A stretch of 64,000 bases of DNA from an uncultured Sphingomonadaceae bacterium. Lineage in GTDB: Bacteria; Pseudomonadota; Alphaproteobacteria; Sphingomonadales; Sphingomonadaceae. The notes under the pieces were generated by a model. It saw only the letters and a program-made list of their open reading frames with translations, was not told where the DNA came from and searched no databases. This document shows positions 53,565 through 63,658 of the stretch, one piece after another; positions within the stretch are counted from its first letter, which is position 1; every line of letters starts with the position of its first letter. Location: the NCBI GenBank assembly GCA_947497315.1, contig CANMFX010000003.1, positions 620,001 to 684,000 of the forward strand. Direction: 5' to 3'. Position numbers and translations under genes: made by a program.

Positions 53565-55544
53565 ATGACCGTTTCCGAGAAAATTTCAGAGAAAACGATG
53601 GCAAACGCTATCCGTGCACTGTCCATGGATGCGGTACAGGCGGCCAATAGCGGCCATCCAGGCATGCCCATGGGTATGGCAGACGTAGCAACCGTATTGT
53701 TCAGCGATTTTCTGAAATTTGACCCAAAAGCGCCAAAATGGGCTGATCGTGACCGGTTTGTGCTGTCGGCAGGCCATGGTTCGATGCTAATCTATTCTTT
53801 GCTTCACCTGACCGGTTATGAGCGCCCTACGCTTCAGGATATCAAGGATTTCAGGCAATTATCGTCGCCTTGTGCGGGCCATCCTGAAAATTTCAAACTG
53901 GAAGGCGTTGAGGCGACCACCGGACCTTTGGGGCAGGGCTTTGCCATGGCCGTCGGCATGGCAATTGCCGAACGGCATTTGAACGCGCATTTCAGCGATG
54001 ATCTGGTGGATCACAAAACCTGGGTTATCGCGGGTGATGGCTGTCTGATGGAGGCAATCAACCATGAAGCGGTTGGTTTGGCCGGACATCTGCAGCTGGG
54101 CCGCCTCAACGTTCTGTGGGACGATAATGGTATAACCATTGATGGTGGCACGGATTTATCCACTAGCGAGGATATTCCGGCGCGTTACCGGGCTTCAGGC
54201 TGGCATGTGGTGTCCTGTGACGGGCATGATTTTGACGATATCCGCAAAGCACTGAAAGAAGCCGAAGCCGATCCGCGGCCTTCTCTCATCGCCTGTAAAA
54301 CCGTGATTGGCTATGGCTCTCCCAACAAGCAGGGAACCTCCGCTACCCATGGAGCAGCACTTGGTGAAGACGAAGTTGCAGCAACGCGGCAATATTTGGG
54401 CTGGAATGATAAACCCTTTGAAATTCAAGATGATATATTGGCGTCATGGCGTAAGATTGGTGAAAAAGGAGCCGGGAAACGCGCTGAATGGGAGGCGCGT
54501 CTGAAAGCTCACAGTCTTTCTGAAGAATTTGAGCGGCGCATGTCGGGTGCTTTGCCCGATAATGGTGCGATGCAAGACTATCTCGACGGCCTGGCCCAAG
54601 ACCCGCCGAAGGTCGCAACGCGCAAGGCGTCGGAAATGGCATTGGGTGCGATTACCGCTGCAATGCCGGAAATGGTGGGCGGTAGCGCTGATTTGACGGG
54701 TTCAAACAACACGAAAACAGATTCTACCAAGCCGCTGACCAAAGACGATTATTCTGGTCGCTATATCTACTACGGCATCCGTGAATTTGGCATGGCAGCC
54801 GCGATGAACGGTATGGCGCTGCATGGCGGTATCATACCTTATGGCGGCACATTTCTGGTCTTTACCGACTATTGCCGTGGTGCAATGCGGCTTTCCGCCA
54901 TTCAGAACACGCGTGCGATCTATGTGATGACCCATGACAGCATCGGTTTGGGTGAAGATGGGCCAACACACCAGCCTATTGAGCATTTGCAGAGCCTTCG
55001 AGCCATGCCGAATATGCAGGTATTCCGGCCTGCCGATGCAATTGAGACGGCGGAATGTTGGGCCCTGGCTATCAAACGATCCGAAGGGCCTTCGACGCTG
55101 GCTTTGACCCGCCAGGGGCTGCCGCCGTTGCGCCATGACGTCAGCGTAAACCATTGTGAAAAAGGCGCTTATTTGATGAAGTCGGCGGAGAACGCTAAAC
55201 GCGTTGTGCTGATCGCCACGGGTTCTGAAGTATCGCTGGCGATGGATGTTGCGGCCAAGCTGGAGGCAAATGGTGTCGGCGCAGATGTCGTGTCGATGCC
55301 TTGTACTGAATTATTTGATGCACAATCCGACGATTATAAGTCGAAACTGCTCGGCGAGTCCGGAACATTACGGGTTTCAATCGAAGCCGGTACGACCTTT
55401 GGATGGGAACGTTACACCGGACTGGACGGCCTGCGCTTCGGCATAGACAGTTTTGGCGCATCCGCACCGATTAATGACCTGTTCGAACATTTTGGCCTCA
55501 CCGCAAAGGCGATTACACCACAAATAATGGCAAAACTGGGCTGA
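53565..55544 (+). CDS. tkt: Transketolase
   Basis: 659 residues. Transfers two-carbon units in the pentose phosphate and Calvin pathways using thiamine diphosphate. Seen: N-S-G-H-P-G-M-P-M-G-M-A near the start, the ThDP motif G-D-G-C-L-M-E-A-I-N-H-E-A (ending in W-D-D-N-G-I-T-I-D-G), and the middle domain E-F-G-M-A-A-A-M-N-G. Full length. First gene of a tkt-gap-pgk group, with gap 37 bases behind. The 194 bases upstream, divergent from the coiled-coil gene, are gene-free and hold the promoters. Confidence 0.97.
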   Translation: MTVSEKISEKTMANAIRALSMDAVQAANSGHPGMPMGMADVATVLFSDFLKFDPKAPKWADRDRFVLSAGHGSMLIYSLLHLTGYERPTLQDIKDFRQLSSPCAGHPENFKLEGVEATTGPLGQGFAMAVGMAIAERHLNAHFSDDLVDHKTWVIAGDGCLMEAINHEAVGLAGHLQLGRLNVLWDDNGITIDGGTDLSTSEDIPARYRASGWHVVSCDGHDFDDIRKALKEAEADPRPSLIACKTVIGYGSPNKQGTSATHGAALGEDEVAATRQYLGWNDKPFEIQDDILASWRKIGEKGAGKRAEWEARLKAHSLSEEFERRMSGALPDNGAMQDYLDGLAQDPPKVATRKASEMALGAITAAMPEMVGGSADLTGSNNTKTDSTKPLTKDDYSGRYIYYGIREFGMAAAMNGMALHGGIIPYGGTFLVFTDYCRGAMRLSAIQNTRAIYVMTHDSIGLGEDGPTHQPIEHLQSLRAMPNMQVFRPADAIETAECWALAIKRSEGPSTLALTRQGLPPLRHDVSVNHCEKGAYLMKSAENAKRVVLIATGSEVSLAMDVAAKLEANGVGADVVSMPCTELFDAQSDDYKSKLLGESGTLRVSIEAGTTFGWERYTGLDGLRFGIDSFGASAPINDLFEHFGLTAKAITPQIMAKLG

Positions 55545-55581
55545 AAACAGCAAGAAACTGGAATTCAAAGGAGCAACATTT

Positions 55582-56586
55582 ATGACAAAAGTAGCAATTA
55601 ACGGATTTGGCCGCATCGGCCGTTTGGTCGCTCGTGCTATATTGGAGCGTCCGGACTGCGGCCTTGAGCTGGTTGCGATTAATGACCTTGCTGATGCGAG
55701 CGCCAACGCGCTTTTGTTCGGATATGACAGTGTCCATGGCCGTTTTCCGGGCGAAGTGACCGCCGATGGCGACAGCATCATAGTCAATGGCAAGAAAATC
55801 GCTGTCACGTCGGAACGCGAGCCAGGCAAGCTGCCCCATGGCGAAATGGGTATTGATATCGTTCTGGAATGCACCGGCTTCTTCCAGTCAGTTGAAGCGG
55901 CGCAGCCCCATATTGATGCAGGCGCCAAACGCGTTTTGATCTCTGCACCGGCAAAAGGTGACTTGAAAACGGTCGTTTACGGCGTGAACCATGACGTATT
56001 GACGTCATCGGATGTCATTGTTTCTAATGCATCTTGTACGACAAACTGCCTTGCGCCGGTCGCCAAGGTATTGAACGACGCGATCGGGATTGAGCGCGGT
56101 TTCATGACCACGATTCACAGCTATACAAATGACCAGCGCATGCTTGATCAGATGCACAGCGATATGCGCCGAGCCCGCGCCGGTGCGGTCAACATGATCC
56201 CGACGACAACAGGCGCTGCTCGTGCGGTTGGTCTGGTATTGCCGGAATTGAACGGCAAGCTGGACGGTTCCTCTGTCCGCGTACCAACGCCCAATGTCAG
56301 TCTGGTCGACCTGGTCTTCACGCCAGGCCGTGATACCAGCGTTGAAGAAGTCAACGGAGCGCTGAAAGCCGCGGCTGATGGACCTATGAACGGCGTTCTA
56401 GTCTTTGAAGACAAGCCGCTTGTTTCCAGCGATTTCAATCATCAGCCGGCCAGTTCATCGGTCGACAGCCTGGAAACATCGGTCATGGATGGCAAGCTGG
56501 CCCGCGTGGTGAGCTGGTATGATAATGAGTGGGGCTTTTCCAACCGGATGATCGATACCGCGACCGTTATGGCAAAATTGCTCTAA
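55582..56586 (+). CDS. gap: Glyceraldehyde-3-phosphate dehydrogenase
   Basis: 334 residues. Nucleotide loop I-N-G-F-G-R-I-G-R at 6-14 and catalytic Cys152 in S-N-A-S-C-T-T-N-C. The I-N-D segment after beta-2 (residues ~33-35) suggests NAD preference. A-R-A-V-G-L-V-L-P-E-L is the usual motif, although the usual K-A-I-G-K is replaced. This protein fits either the Gap or Epd subfamily by eye; the setting beside pgk favours glycolytic Gap. AAAGGAG lies upstream. Confidence 0.92.
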   Translation: MTKVAINGFGRIGRLVARAILERPDCGLELVAINDLADASANALLFGYDSVHGRFPGEVTADGDSIIVNGKKIAVTSEREPGKLPHGEMGIDIVLECTGFFQSVEAAQPHIDAGAKRVLISAPAKGDLKTVVYGVNHDVLTSSDVIVSNASCTTNCLAPVAKVLNDAIGIERGFMTTIHSYTNDQRMLDQMHSDMRRARAGAVNMIPTTTGAARAVGLVLPELNGKLDGSSVRVPTPNVSLVDLVFTPGRDTSVEEVNGALKAAADGPMNGVLVFEDKPLVSSDFNHQPASSSVDSLETSVMDGKLARVVSWYDNEWGFSNRMIDTATVMAKLL

Positions 56587-56604
56587 ACAGAAAGGTTCTG
56601 AGCA

Positions 56605-57795
56605 ATGGCTGGTAATAGATTTAAAACACTGGATGATCTCGGTGACGTGACAGGGCAATCCGGACTGGTCCGGGTGGACCTGAACGTGCCAATGGCGGAT
56701 GGCAAGGTGACGGACGATACGCGGCTGAAAGCAGTTGTGCCGACCGTGACAGAGCTCGCCGATCGCGGTGCCAAAGTTTTGTTGCTGGCCCATTTCGGAC
56801 GACCCAAGGGCAAGGCGGATATGAAATATTCCCTGGAACCCGTGGTCGCGCCTCTGGCCAAAACGCTGGGCCGGGATGTTGGCTTCATGCAAATGCCAGA
56901 TCGCGATACTATTGATGCTTTACCCAATGGTAGCATCGTAGTGGTTGAAAACAGCCGTTTCGCGCCGGGCGAAGAGAAAAACGATCCGGGCATGGCTAAG
57001 GCGATTGCTTCTTTTGGCACATTTTACGTCAATGATGCTTTTTCCGCCGCGCACCGGGCACATGTGACGACTGCCGGTCTGGCCGAGCATCTGCCGGCTT
57101 ATGCAGGACGTTCGATGGAACGGGAGCTGAGCGCGCTTGATAAGGCGCTCGGCGATCCAGAGCATCCGGTTGTTGCAGTTGTTGGCGGCGCAAAAGTGTC
57201 CAGCAAGCTCGACGTTTTGCGGCAAATGGTTGAGAAAGTGGACCATCTGATCATCGGCGGCGGCATGGCCAACACATTTTTGGCGGCGCGCGGCGTTGAT
57301 GTCGGCAAATCACTGTGCGAGCACGATCTTACCGACACGGCCAATGAGATACTGGAAGCGGCGGACAAGGCCGATTGCACGGTCCATCTGCCCTATGATG
57401 TGGTTGTCGCAAAGGAATTTGCTCCCAATCCGCCAACCCGCACTGTCAATGTGCATGAGGTTGCCGAGGATGAAATGATACTCGATGTCGGGCCAGCGGC
57501 TGTCGAAGCCCTGTCCGATGTCCTGAAAACCTGCAAAACCCTGGTATGGAACGGGCCGATGGGCGCGTTTGAAACACCGCCTTTTGACATGGCAACCGTT
57601 GCGCTGGCGCAAACGGCCGCGGCCCTGACCAAGGAAGGCTCTTTGCTTTCTGTTGCAGGTGGGGGCGATACGGTCGCTGCGCTTAATCATGCGGGCGTTG
57701 CCGATGATTTCAGTTTTATATCCACCGCTGGCGGCGCATTTCTGGAATGGATGGAAGGCAAGGAATTGCCAGGCGTAAAGGCTCTGCAACGATGA
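56605..57795 (+). CDS. pgk: Phosphoglycerate kinase
   Basis: 396 residues. Transfers phosphate between 1,3-bisphosphoglycerate and ADP. Signatures: [38 protein letters not shown], and [11 protein letters not shown]. Full length. The stop overlaps the next start by four bases. Confidence 0.97.
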   Translation: MAGNRFKTLDDLGDVTGQSGLVRVDLNVPMADGKVTDDTRLKAVVPTVTELADRGAKVLLLAHFGRPKGKADMKYSLEPVVAPLAKTLGRDVGFMQMPDRDTIDALPNGSIVVVENSRFAPGEEKNDPGMAKAIASFGTFYVNDAFSAAHRAHVTTAGLAEHLPAYAGRSMERELSALDKALGDPEHPVVAVVGGAKVSSKLDVLRQMVEKVDHLIIGGGMANTFLAARGVDVGKSLCEHDLTDTANEILEAADKADCTVHLPYDVVVAKEFAPNPPTRTVNVHEVAEDEMILDVGPAAVEALSDVLKTCKTLVWNGPMGAFETPPFDMATVALAQTAAALTKEGSLLSVAGGGDTVAALNHAGVADDFSFISTAGGAFLEWMEGKELPGVKALQR

Positions 57796-58292
57796 ATATC
57801 CGGCCTGCAGAAGATAGAGACAGGCCGATAATCGCCGAAATCCATGCGCGCAGCTGGCAGGAAAATTATCGCGATTATTTATCTGACGACCTTCTGGATA
57901 ATCAACTTTCCGGAATGATGGTCGAGCATTGGCGCAATGCCGAGATTGGTTCGCAGGACATCGTTCTGGTGGCCGAAGATGATTGGGTTCAGGGCTTTGT
58001 TGCGGTCTGGGATGACGAGATGCCCTATATCGATAATCTCCATGTTCGCAGTGAGGGGCGGTCCAAAGGCATTGGTCGCAAATTACTTGCCTTGGCTGCC
58101 CGTGCAGCCAAGGCAAATGGCCGCAAAGGAATATGGTTGCATGTGGTAGTCGGCAATGACCGTGCCCGCAGCCTATATACCCGTTTGGGCGGAGTTCCAG
58201 ACGGGATTGAAGACAAAGACCTTCATGGAACAATGGTTCCCAACGAACGTATCCTGTGGCGGGATATCGATATTCTTGCCGAACAAATCTAA
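57792..58292 (+). CDS. GNAT N-acetyltransferase
   Basis: 166 residues from ATG 57792 (ATGA overlap with pgk); a longer reading from 57747 would intrude into pgk. The acetyl-CoA binding loop is [15 protein letters not shown], preceded by I-D-N-L-H-V, with [17 protein letters not shown] near the end. The substrate is unknown. Its insertion between pgk and fba is probably not functional. Confidence 0.87.
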   Translation: MNIRPAEDRDRPIIAEIHARSWQENYRDYLSDDLLDNQLSGMMVEHWRNAEIGSQDIVLVAEDDWVQGFVAVWDDEMPYIDNLHVRSEGRSKGIGRKLLALAARAAKANGRKGIWLHVVVGNDRARSLYTRLGGVPDGIEDKDLHGTMVPNERILWRDIDILAEQI

Positions 58293-58311
58293 ATGAACGA
58301 GGACGAATTTC

Positions 58312-59205
58312 ATGCATGATCCGAAGATGATGGACAAAATTGAAAATGGCGCAGGCTTTATTGCGGCTTTGGACCAGAGCGGCGGTTCTACGCCAAAAGC
58401 GCTGAAAGGCTATGGTGTCAGCGAAGATGCTTATTCTAATGACGATGAGATGTTTGCCCTGATCCACGGCATGCGCGGCCGTATCGTGACTGCACCAAGC
58501 TTTGGTAGCGGAAAAGTCATCGGTGCGATCCTGTTTGAAAAAACCATGGACGGCGAAGCGGACGGAAAACCGGTGCCGACTTTGCTTTGGGAACGCGGCG
58601 TCGTGCCGTTCCTGAAAGTGGACAAAGGTCTGGAAGATGAGGCCGACGGTGTTCAAATGATGAAACCCAATCCCGGTCTTGGTGAATTGCTCGAACGTGC
58701 CAAAACAAAAGATGTTTTTGGTACAAAGATGCGTTCGGTTATCAATCTTGCTTCACCAACCGGCATCGCAGCCATCGTAAAACAGCAGTTTGACGTCGCC
58801 AGTCAGATTCTGGATCACGGCCTGATGCCGATGATTGAGCCTGAAGTGAACATTAAAAGCGCGGAGCGGGCAGAGTGCGACGCCATCCTGCTGCAAGAGA
58901 TTACAAAACAGCTTGTTGCCCTGCCAGAAGATCGCAAAGTCATGCTGAAACTGTCGATCCCGGCCGAAGCCAATCTTTATGCGCCGCTTGTCGACCATCC
59001 CCGGGTTGCCCGTGTGGTTGCGCTTTCCGGTGGTTTCTCGCGCGATGAAGCTTGCACCGAGCTGGCAAAGAATCGCGGTATGATCGCTAGCTTCTCCCGC
59101 GCTTTGCTGCAGGATCTGCGGGCTTCCATGAGCGACGAAGAATTTGATCAGTCGCTGGGCAGCGCCATTGATCAGATCCACAAGGCTTCGACCGTTAAGG
59201 TATAA
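58312..59205 (+). CDS. fba: Class I fructose-bisphosphate aldolase
   Basis: 297 residues. Schiff-base aldolase of the bacterial class I type. Seen: A-L-D-Q-S-G-G-S-T-P-K-A-L near the start, P-T-L-L-W-E-R-G-V-V-P-F-L-K-V-D-K-G-L (substrate lysine) and M-L-K-L-S-I-P (Schiff-base lysine). It continues the glycolytic set with tkt, gap and pgk. A GAGGA before the start is visible. Confidence 0.92.
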   Translation: MHDPKMMDKIENGAGFIAALDQSGGSTPKALKGYGVSEDAYSNDDEMFALIHGMRGRIVTAPSFGSGKVIGAILFEKTMDGEADGKPVPTLLWERGVVPFLKVDKGLEDEADGVQMMKPNPGLGELLERAKTKDVFGTKMRSVINLASPTGIAAIVKQQFDVASQILDHGLMPMIEPEVNIKSAERAECDAILLQEITKQLVALPEDRKVMLKLSIPAEANLYAPLVDHPRVARVVALSGGFSRDEACTELAKNRGMIASFSRALLQDLRASMSDEEFDQSLGSAIDQIHKASTVKV

Positions 59206-59216
59206 GGGAACAGCAT

Positions 59217-59894
59217 TTGGCAAAGTCCGATCCAAGCTGGTCAGATGTCGATGACTATATCGTCGAGCATTTGATTGGTGACGATCCGGCGCTGGACGCC
59301 TGTCTGGCTGCCAATGCACACGAAAACCTTCCTGCCATAGATGTTTCGGTAACGCAGGGACGAATGCTGGAGCTGCTCGCGCGCGGAGTCGGGGCAAAGC
59401 ACATATTGGAAATCGGAGCCTTGGGCGGATATTCAGCCATCTCGCTGGCGCGTGCTTTGCCGGATGATGGTCAACTTGTCTCGCTGGAACTGGAGCCTGA
59501 ATATGCCGCGCTGGCCAGAAGCAATATCGAGAAAGCGGGACTGGCGGCCAAGGTTGAAATAATAGTCGGTGAGGCGGTGAAATCACTCGCAGCGTTGGAG
59601 GTGAGCGATGCATCCCGGTTCGACTTTGTTTTCGTTGACGCGGACAAAGAAAATTATGCGACCTATCTGGAACATGCAATTCGTCTTTCCCGCCCTGGAG
59701 CCATGCTGATTTTTGATAATGTTGTCAGAGAGGGTGAGGTGATCAATCCTGATAGCTCTGACCCCAAAGTGCCCGGCACACGGGCGTTATACAGCGCTTT
59801 GCAAGAACACCCCCTTGTCGATGCCACCGCAATTCAAACGGTCGGTTCAAAAAAATGGGACGGGTTTCTGCTAGGCATAGTTCGAGACAATTAA
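59217..59894 (+). CDS. O-methyltransferase (caffeoyl-CoA type)
   Basis: 225 residues from a TTG at 59217, with AAGGGAA ahead. SAM-binding motif L-E-I-G-A-L-G-G-Y-S-A, acidic residue at the end of beta-2 (S-L-E-L-E-P-E-Y), and metal/catalytic aspartates in F-V-F-V-D-A-D-K-E-N-Y. This is the metal-dependent O-methyltransferase family (PF01596 type). The substrate is unknown; it probably just shares the fba transcript. Confidence 0.9.
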   Translation: MAKSDPSWSDVDDYIVEHLIGDDPALDACLAANAHENLPAIDVSVTQGRMLELLARGVGAKHILEIGALGGYSAISLARALPDDGQLVSLELEPEYAALARSNIEKAGLAAKVEIIVGEAVKSLAALEVSDASRFDFVFVDADKENYATYLEHAIRLSRPGAMLIFDNVVREGEVINPDSSDPKVPGTRALYSALQEHPLVDATAIQTVGSKKWDGFLLGIVRDN

Positions 59895-59905
59895 GGGCAA
59901 CGACC

Positions 59906-60532
59906 ATGACCATACCATCCTGCCAGCTTTATCTGATTTCACCTCTCGATGTTGGCGGTGACTTTCCGGAACAGTTGCAACAGGCGTTGGAAGCTGGGCC
60001 TGTGGCTGCCTTTCAGTTTCGCGTGAAGGACGTCGACCAAGACGAAGCAGAACGTTTGGCCGAACCACTCAAAGCGATCTGCGATGCGCATGACGTCGCT
60101 TTCATTGTGAATGACGATGTTGTTTTGGCCAGGCGTCTGGCAGCCGATGGTGTCCATTTGGGGCAGGGCGATGGCGACCTGAAAGATGCTCGGGCTGAAT
60201 TGGGGGATCAGATGCAAATCGGTATAACCTGCCACGACAGCCGGCATCTGGCGATGGAGGCCGGAGAGGGCGGTGCCAACTATGTTGCTTTTGGAGCTTT
60301 TTTTTCCACCACGACCAAGGAAACCCATCATCGGCCGGAGGTCGATATATTGAAATGGTGGTCAACGATCATGGAGATACCGTGCGTTGCCATTGGCGGG
60401 ATTACACCGGATAACTGTCAGCCGCTGGTTGACGCGGGTGCCGATTTCCTGGCGGTCAGCGGGTCGGTCTGGAATGATCCGCAAGGTCCGGCGCACGCGG
60501 TTAAACGTTTCAATGAAATATTGGCAGACTAA
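59906..60532 (+). CDS. thiE: Thiamine-phosphate synthase
   Basis: 208 residues from ATG 59906 (AAGGG upstream; an in-frame ATG at 59855 would overlap the methyltransferase). Couples the thiazole phosphate and pyrimidine pyrophosphate. TIM-barrel motifs: Q-F-R-V-K-D, I-V-N-D-D-V-V-L-A, G-V-H-L-G-Q-G-D, G-I-T-C-H-D-S, and A-I-G-G-I-T-P. There is no TPP riboswitch ahead, because it follows the methyltransferase directly. Thiamine supply next to transketolase is fitting. Confidence 0.93.
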   Translation: MTIPSCQLYLISPLDVGGDFPEQLQQALEAGPVAAFQFRVKDVDQDEAERLAEPLKAICDAHDVAFIVNDDVVLARRLAADGVHLGQGDGDLKDARAELGDQMQIGITCHDSRHLAMEAGEGGANYVAFGAFFSTTTKETHHRPEVDILKWWSTIMEIPCVAIGGITPDNCQPLVDAGADFLAVSGSVWNDPQGPAHAVKRFNEILAD

Positions 60533-60551
60533 GCCATCGAACGGATAGCTC

Positions 60552-60797
60552 TCAGGAAGAGCTTTCGTTCACCCCGATATTCGATTCAACATATTGTTCC
60601 AAAAACTGGTCTTTGGAAGGTGGTGCAAAATTTGGTAGTTGTTCCAAATCTCTAACATATTCAGGGAGCGGTATAGTGGAACGTATCCTGCCATCACTAA
60701 TGGAATAGCCGAAAAGGCCCGACGCAACCGGATCGCATGGGGCCGCTTCTTCTGCGGGTTTGTTTCGATCGGGTTTCAAGATTTCTGCTTGCGCCAT
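60552..60797 (-). CDS. Small hypothetical protein, member 1 of a tandem pair
   Basis: 81 residues, acidic, Pro/Asp/Glu-rich, no signal peptide or membrane helix. I do not recognise it. The second half, E-Q-L-P-N-F-A-P-P-S-K-D-Q-F-L-E, parallels E-R-M-P-H-F-G-I-P-S-E-E-S-F-V-R in the neighbouring gene, and A-S-G-L-F parallels A-A-G-L-F. This supports both as real genes on the minus strand. No strong ribosome site is seen. Confidence 0.6.
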   Translation of the reverse strand: MAQAEILKPDRNKPAEEAAPCDPVASGLFGYSISDGRIRSTIPLPEYVRDLEQLPNFAPPSKDQFLEQYVESNIGVNESSS

Positions 60798-60873
60798 ATC
60801 CGTTAGTTACATTGATGTCAGTGCGCGGTATTGTATGAAAAAGACATACTGGCAGATATCAGGCTGCAATCGT

Positions 60874-61095
60874 TCAAGGTCTGATGACAAAAAGGCCCTT
60901 ACGTCCTCTCAGGAAATTTCTAACGAAACTTTCTTCCGAAGGAATTCCGAAATGCGGCATGCGTTCGATTTCGCTCAAAAAGCCGTCATGGCATGCCGGT
61001 GACGGAGTGGGCACAGGTGCTTCGGTCCCGCTGAATAAACCAGCAGCGGGAGCAGTTGTTTCTTCGGGCGACACCGGGTCCGGGACATTTTCCAT
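60874..61095 (-). CDS. Small hypothetical protein, member 2 of a tandem pair
   Basis: 73 residues, related to the 81-residue gene 76 bases downstream (same strand): A-A-G-L-F, then a spacer rich in Pro, then F-L-S-E-I-E-R-M-P-H-F-G-I-P-S-E-E-S-F-V. No family is recognised. Plus-strand frames through the same DNA are rejected because the pairwise resemblance exists only in this frame. Confidence 0.55.
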   Translation of the reverse strand: MENVPDPVSPEETTAPAAGLFSGTEAPVPTPSPACHDGFLSEIERMPHFGIPSEESFVRNFLRGRKGLFVIRP

Positions 61096-61228
61096 TAACT
61101 GGCGCGTAGATTGTGCTTAGGGGAATGTATTGTATGAAATCGCCATATCCGGTCTTCGCTGTGCTTGCCTATCTTCGTTCGCCGTTATAGAGGGCCGCAA
61201 CACAAGATTTCCGAAAGCGAGACGTTCC

Positions 61229-61789
61229 ATGAAGATCAGCGGTGTAGATATCCGTCCCGGCAATATATTGGACTATGAAAACGGCCTGTGGAAGGTCGCG
61301 AAGATTCAGCATACCCAGCCCGGCAAAGGCGGCGCATATATGCAGGTGGAAATGAAGAACCTGGTGGATGGTCGCAAGACCAATGTCCGTTTTCGCAGCG
61401 CCGATACGGTGGAAAAGGTCCGTCTGGATACCAAGACGTTTCAGTATCTTTTTGCCGATGATGATATGCTGACTTTCATGGACAAGGAAAATTACGAGCA
61501 GATTACGTTACCTGCAGATTTGCTTGGTGATGCGGTTGAGTTTTTGCAGGACGGTATGGATGTTCAGCTTGAGCTTTACGAAGAGAAGCCAATCTCCGTG
61601 CAGTTGCCGGACCAGATTGAAGCTGAAATTGTCGAAGCCGATGCGGTGGTCAAAGGCCAGACCGCTTCGTCGAGCTACAAACCTGCGGTTCTCGACAATG
61701 GTGTACGTGTCATGGTGCCGCCATTTATCTCGGCCGGGACGCGGATCATTGTTGACGTTTATGCCCGCGAATATGTCGGCAAGGCATAG
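61229..61789 (+). CDS. efp: Translation elongation factor P
   Basis: 186 residues from ATG 61229 ([11 protein letters not shown]); the earlier start at 61130 is outside the family fold. Relieves ribosome stalling at polyproline. The modified residue is Lys33 in Q-P-G-K-G-G-A-Y. Three beta domains and the C-terminal G-T-R-I-I-V-D-V motif are complete. No epmA/epmB is in the window, so the modification type is unknown. Confidence 0.96.
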   Translation: MKISGVDIRPGNILDYENGLWKVAKIQHTQPGKGGAYMQVEMKNLVDGRKTNVRFRSADTVEKVRLDTKTFQYLFADDDMLTFMDKENYEQITLPADLLGDAVEFLQDGMDVQLELYEEKPISVQLPDQIEAEIVEADAVVKGQTASSSYKPAVLDNGVRVMVPPFISAGTRIIVDVYAREYVGKA

Positions 61790-61801
61790 CAAGAGGACGA
61801 C

Positions 61802-62620
61802 ATGCCAGCACATTCCGCCCTTATAACCGTCATGGAACGCGCCGCGCGCAAGGCGGGATCACGCCTGCGCCGCGATTTTGGCGAAGTAGAACATCTTCAG
61901 GTTTCGAAAAAAGGCCCGGCCGATTTCGTATCCAAAGCCGATATGCGGTCTGAACGCATCCTCTATGATGAGCTGATGAAGGTGCGCCCGGGCTGGGGCT
62001 TTGTGCTTGAAGAAGGCGGCATGATTGAAGCTGAAGAAGGAAAGCCGCGCTGGATTGTTGATCCACTCGACGGCACCAGCAACTTCCTTCACGGTATACC
62101 GCATTTCGCGATTTCCATCGCTGTGCAAGAACGGTCCTATGATGGACAGGGCTGGGGGAAAATTACCAGCGGTCTTATCTATGAGCCGGTTTCTGACCAG
62201 ACATGGTGGGCGGAAATGGACAAGGGTGCCTATCTCGGTGAAAAGCGCTTGCGGGTTTCGGCGCGGCGTGACTTGTCTGAGGCGCTGATCGCCACGGGCA
62301 TACCTTTTAAAGGACATGGCGACTTGGCCGAATGGTCGCGCATTTTCGGTTCCATTGCACCACAAGTGGCGGGTATCCGCCGCAATGGCGCAGCTTCGCT
62401 CGATCTCGCCTGGTTGGCTGCTGGCCGCTATGACGGTTTCTGGGAAGCAGACCTGCAGGTTTGGGATGTCGCGGCGGGCATATTGATGGTCCGTGAAGCC
62501 GGCGGTTTTGTAAGCGATTATACCGGTGGCGACCAACCGATAGGACAGCGTGAAATATTGGCAGCGAACGAGGCACTGCACAGCAAGTTGCACAAAATTC
62601 TGGCGAGGTCGCTGCTGTAA
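61802..62620 (+). CDS. suhB: Inositol-1-monophosphatase family protein
   Basis: 272 residues. Metal site motifs: F-V-L-E-E-G-G, W-I-V-D-P-L-D-G-T-S-N-F-L-H-G, and W-D-V-A-A-G. Dephosphorylates inositol phosphate and related substrates; in E. coli SuhB also joins rRNA antitermination complexes. It follows efp by 12 bases, the usual efp-suhB pair of alphaproteobacteria. Confidence 0.94.
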   Translation: MPAHSALITVMERAARKAGSRLRRDFGEVEHLQVSKKGPADFVSKADMRSERILYDELMKVRPGWGFVLEEGGMIEAEEGKPRWIVDPLDGTSNFLHGIPHFAISIAVQERSYDGQGWGKITSGLIYEPVSDQTWWAEMDKGAYLGEKRLRVSARRDLSEALIATGIPFKGHGDLAEWSRIFGSIAPQVAGIRRNGAASLDLAWLAAGRYDGFWEADLQVWDVAAGILMVREAGGFVSDYTGGDQPIGQREILAANEALHSKLHKILARSLL

Positions 62621-62725
62621 CATTGTAAACAGCAATAGATAGCGCCAATTCGAGCCATTTGGCCCTTGCAGCTTGGTGAGCCTATCCCTAAAAGCGGCCC
62701 TGAATTTTAGAGAAACGAGTCTTTT

Positions 62726-63100
62726 GTGGTCGATCTTTCCGAATATGCGCCAATACTGCTTTTCCTTGCAGTGGCTCTTGGCCTTTCCGCCCTGTTTGTT
62801 TTTCTGCCCATGGGTGTATCGCGACTGACGGGCACGCATAGTCCGGATCCTGAAAAACTGTCGGAATATGAGTGCGGTTTTCCTGCCTTTGAAGATTCAC
62901 GCAGCCAGTTTGATGTGCGCTTTTATCTCGTCGCCATCCTGTTTATCATTTTTGATCTGGAAGCAGCATTCCTGTTTCCCTGGGCCGTATCACTTGATCA
63001 AATCGGCTGGACCGGTTGGTCGTCGATGATGATCTTCCTGTTCATCCTGACGGTCGGCTTTATTTACGAATGGAAAATGGGAGCGCTCGATTGGGAGTAG
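62726..63100 (+). CDS. nuoA: NADH-quinone oxidoreductase subunit A
   Basis: 124 residues from GTG 62726. Three membrane helices with the NuoA loop Y-E-C-G-F-P-A-F and [19 protein letters not shown]. Start of the complex I operon nuoA-B-C. The 105-base gap behind suhB contains its promoter. Confidence 0.96.
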   Translation: MVDLSEYAPILLFLAVALGLSALFVFLPMGVSRLTGTHSPDPEKLSEYECGFPAFEDSRSQFDVRFYLVAILFIIFDLEAAFLFPWAVSLDQIGWTGWSSMMIFLFILTVGFIYEWKMGALDWE

Positions 63101-63657
63101 AAACTGGCAGCAACGTTATTCTGAATGCTGATGGTACGCCAATGGCCCCAAATACGCAGCCAGATGAGGCGTTTTTCAAAGACCTGAATTCAGAGGTGAA
63201 TGACAAGGGTTTTCTTGTCACGTCCACTGAAGACCTGTTTCAGTGGGCGCGCACCGGTTCACTCTGGTGGATGACCTTTGGCCTCGCCTGCTGTGCGGTC
63301 GAGATGATCCACGTCAACATGCCGCGCTATGATATGGAGCGTTTCGGCGCCGCTCCGCGCGCCAGCCCGCGTCAGTCTGACGTGATGATCGTGGCAGGAA
63401 CGCTTTGCAACAAGATGGCACCGGCGCTGCGCAAGGTTTATGACCAGATGTCAGAACCCAAATATGTGATTTCCATGGGCAGCTGTGCCAATGGCGGCGG
63501 CTATTATCATTACAGCTATTCTGTAGTGCGCGGCTGTGACCGGATCGTACCGGTTGATATTTACGTACCGGGATGCCCGCCAACGGCTGAGGCGCTGCTT
63601 TACGGTGTGATGCAATTGCAGCGCAAGATCCGCCGCATCGGGACGTTAGAGCGTTAA
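63091..63657 (+). CDS. nuoB: NADH-quinone oxidoreductase subunit B
   Basis: 188 residues from TTG 63091 (GGGAGC six bases upstream), overlapping nuoA by 10 bases; ATG 63070 is the alternative. Ligands of cluster N2 are all there: the tandem Cys in [21 protein letters not shown] and P-G-C-P-P-T. This is the last cluster before quinone in complex I. Confidence 0.96.
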   Translation: MGVETGSNVILNADGTPMAPNTQPDEAFFKDLNSEVNDKGFLVTSTEDLFQWARTGSLWWMTFGLACCAVEMIHVNMPRYDMERFGAAPRASPRQSDVMIVAGTLCNKMAPALRKVYDQMSEPKYVISMGSCANGGGYYHYSYSVVRGCDRIVPVDIYVPGCPPTAEALLYGVMQLQRKIRRIGTLER

Positions 63658-63658
63658 T

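Noticed and set aside
57310-58656. 448-codon minus-strand ORF across pgk, GNAT and fba
   Set aside because: It covers three clearly identified plus-strand genes and has no domain character.
59895-59905. TPP riboswitch ahead of thiE
   Set aside because: Only eleven bases separate thiE from the methyltransferase stop; no room for an aptamer.
60760-61120. Plus-strand small ORFs antisense to the small paralogue pair
   Set aside because: They do not resemble each other or any family; only the minus-strand frames show mutual similarity.
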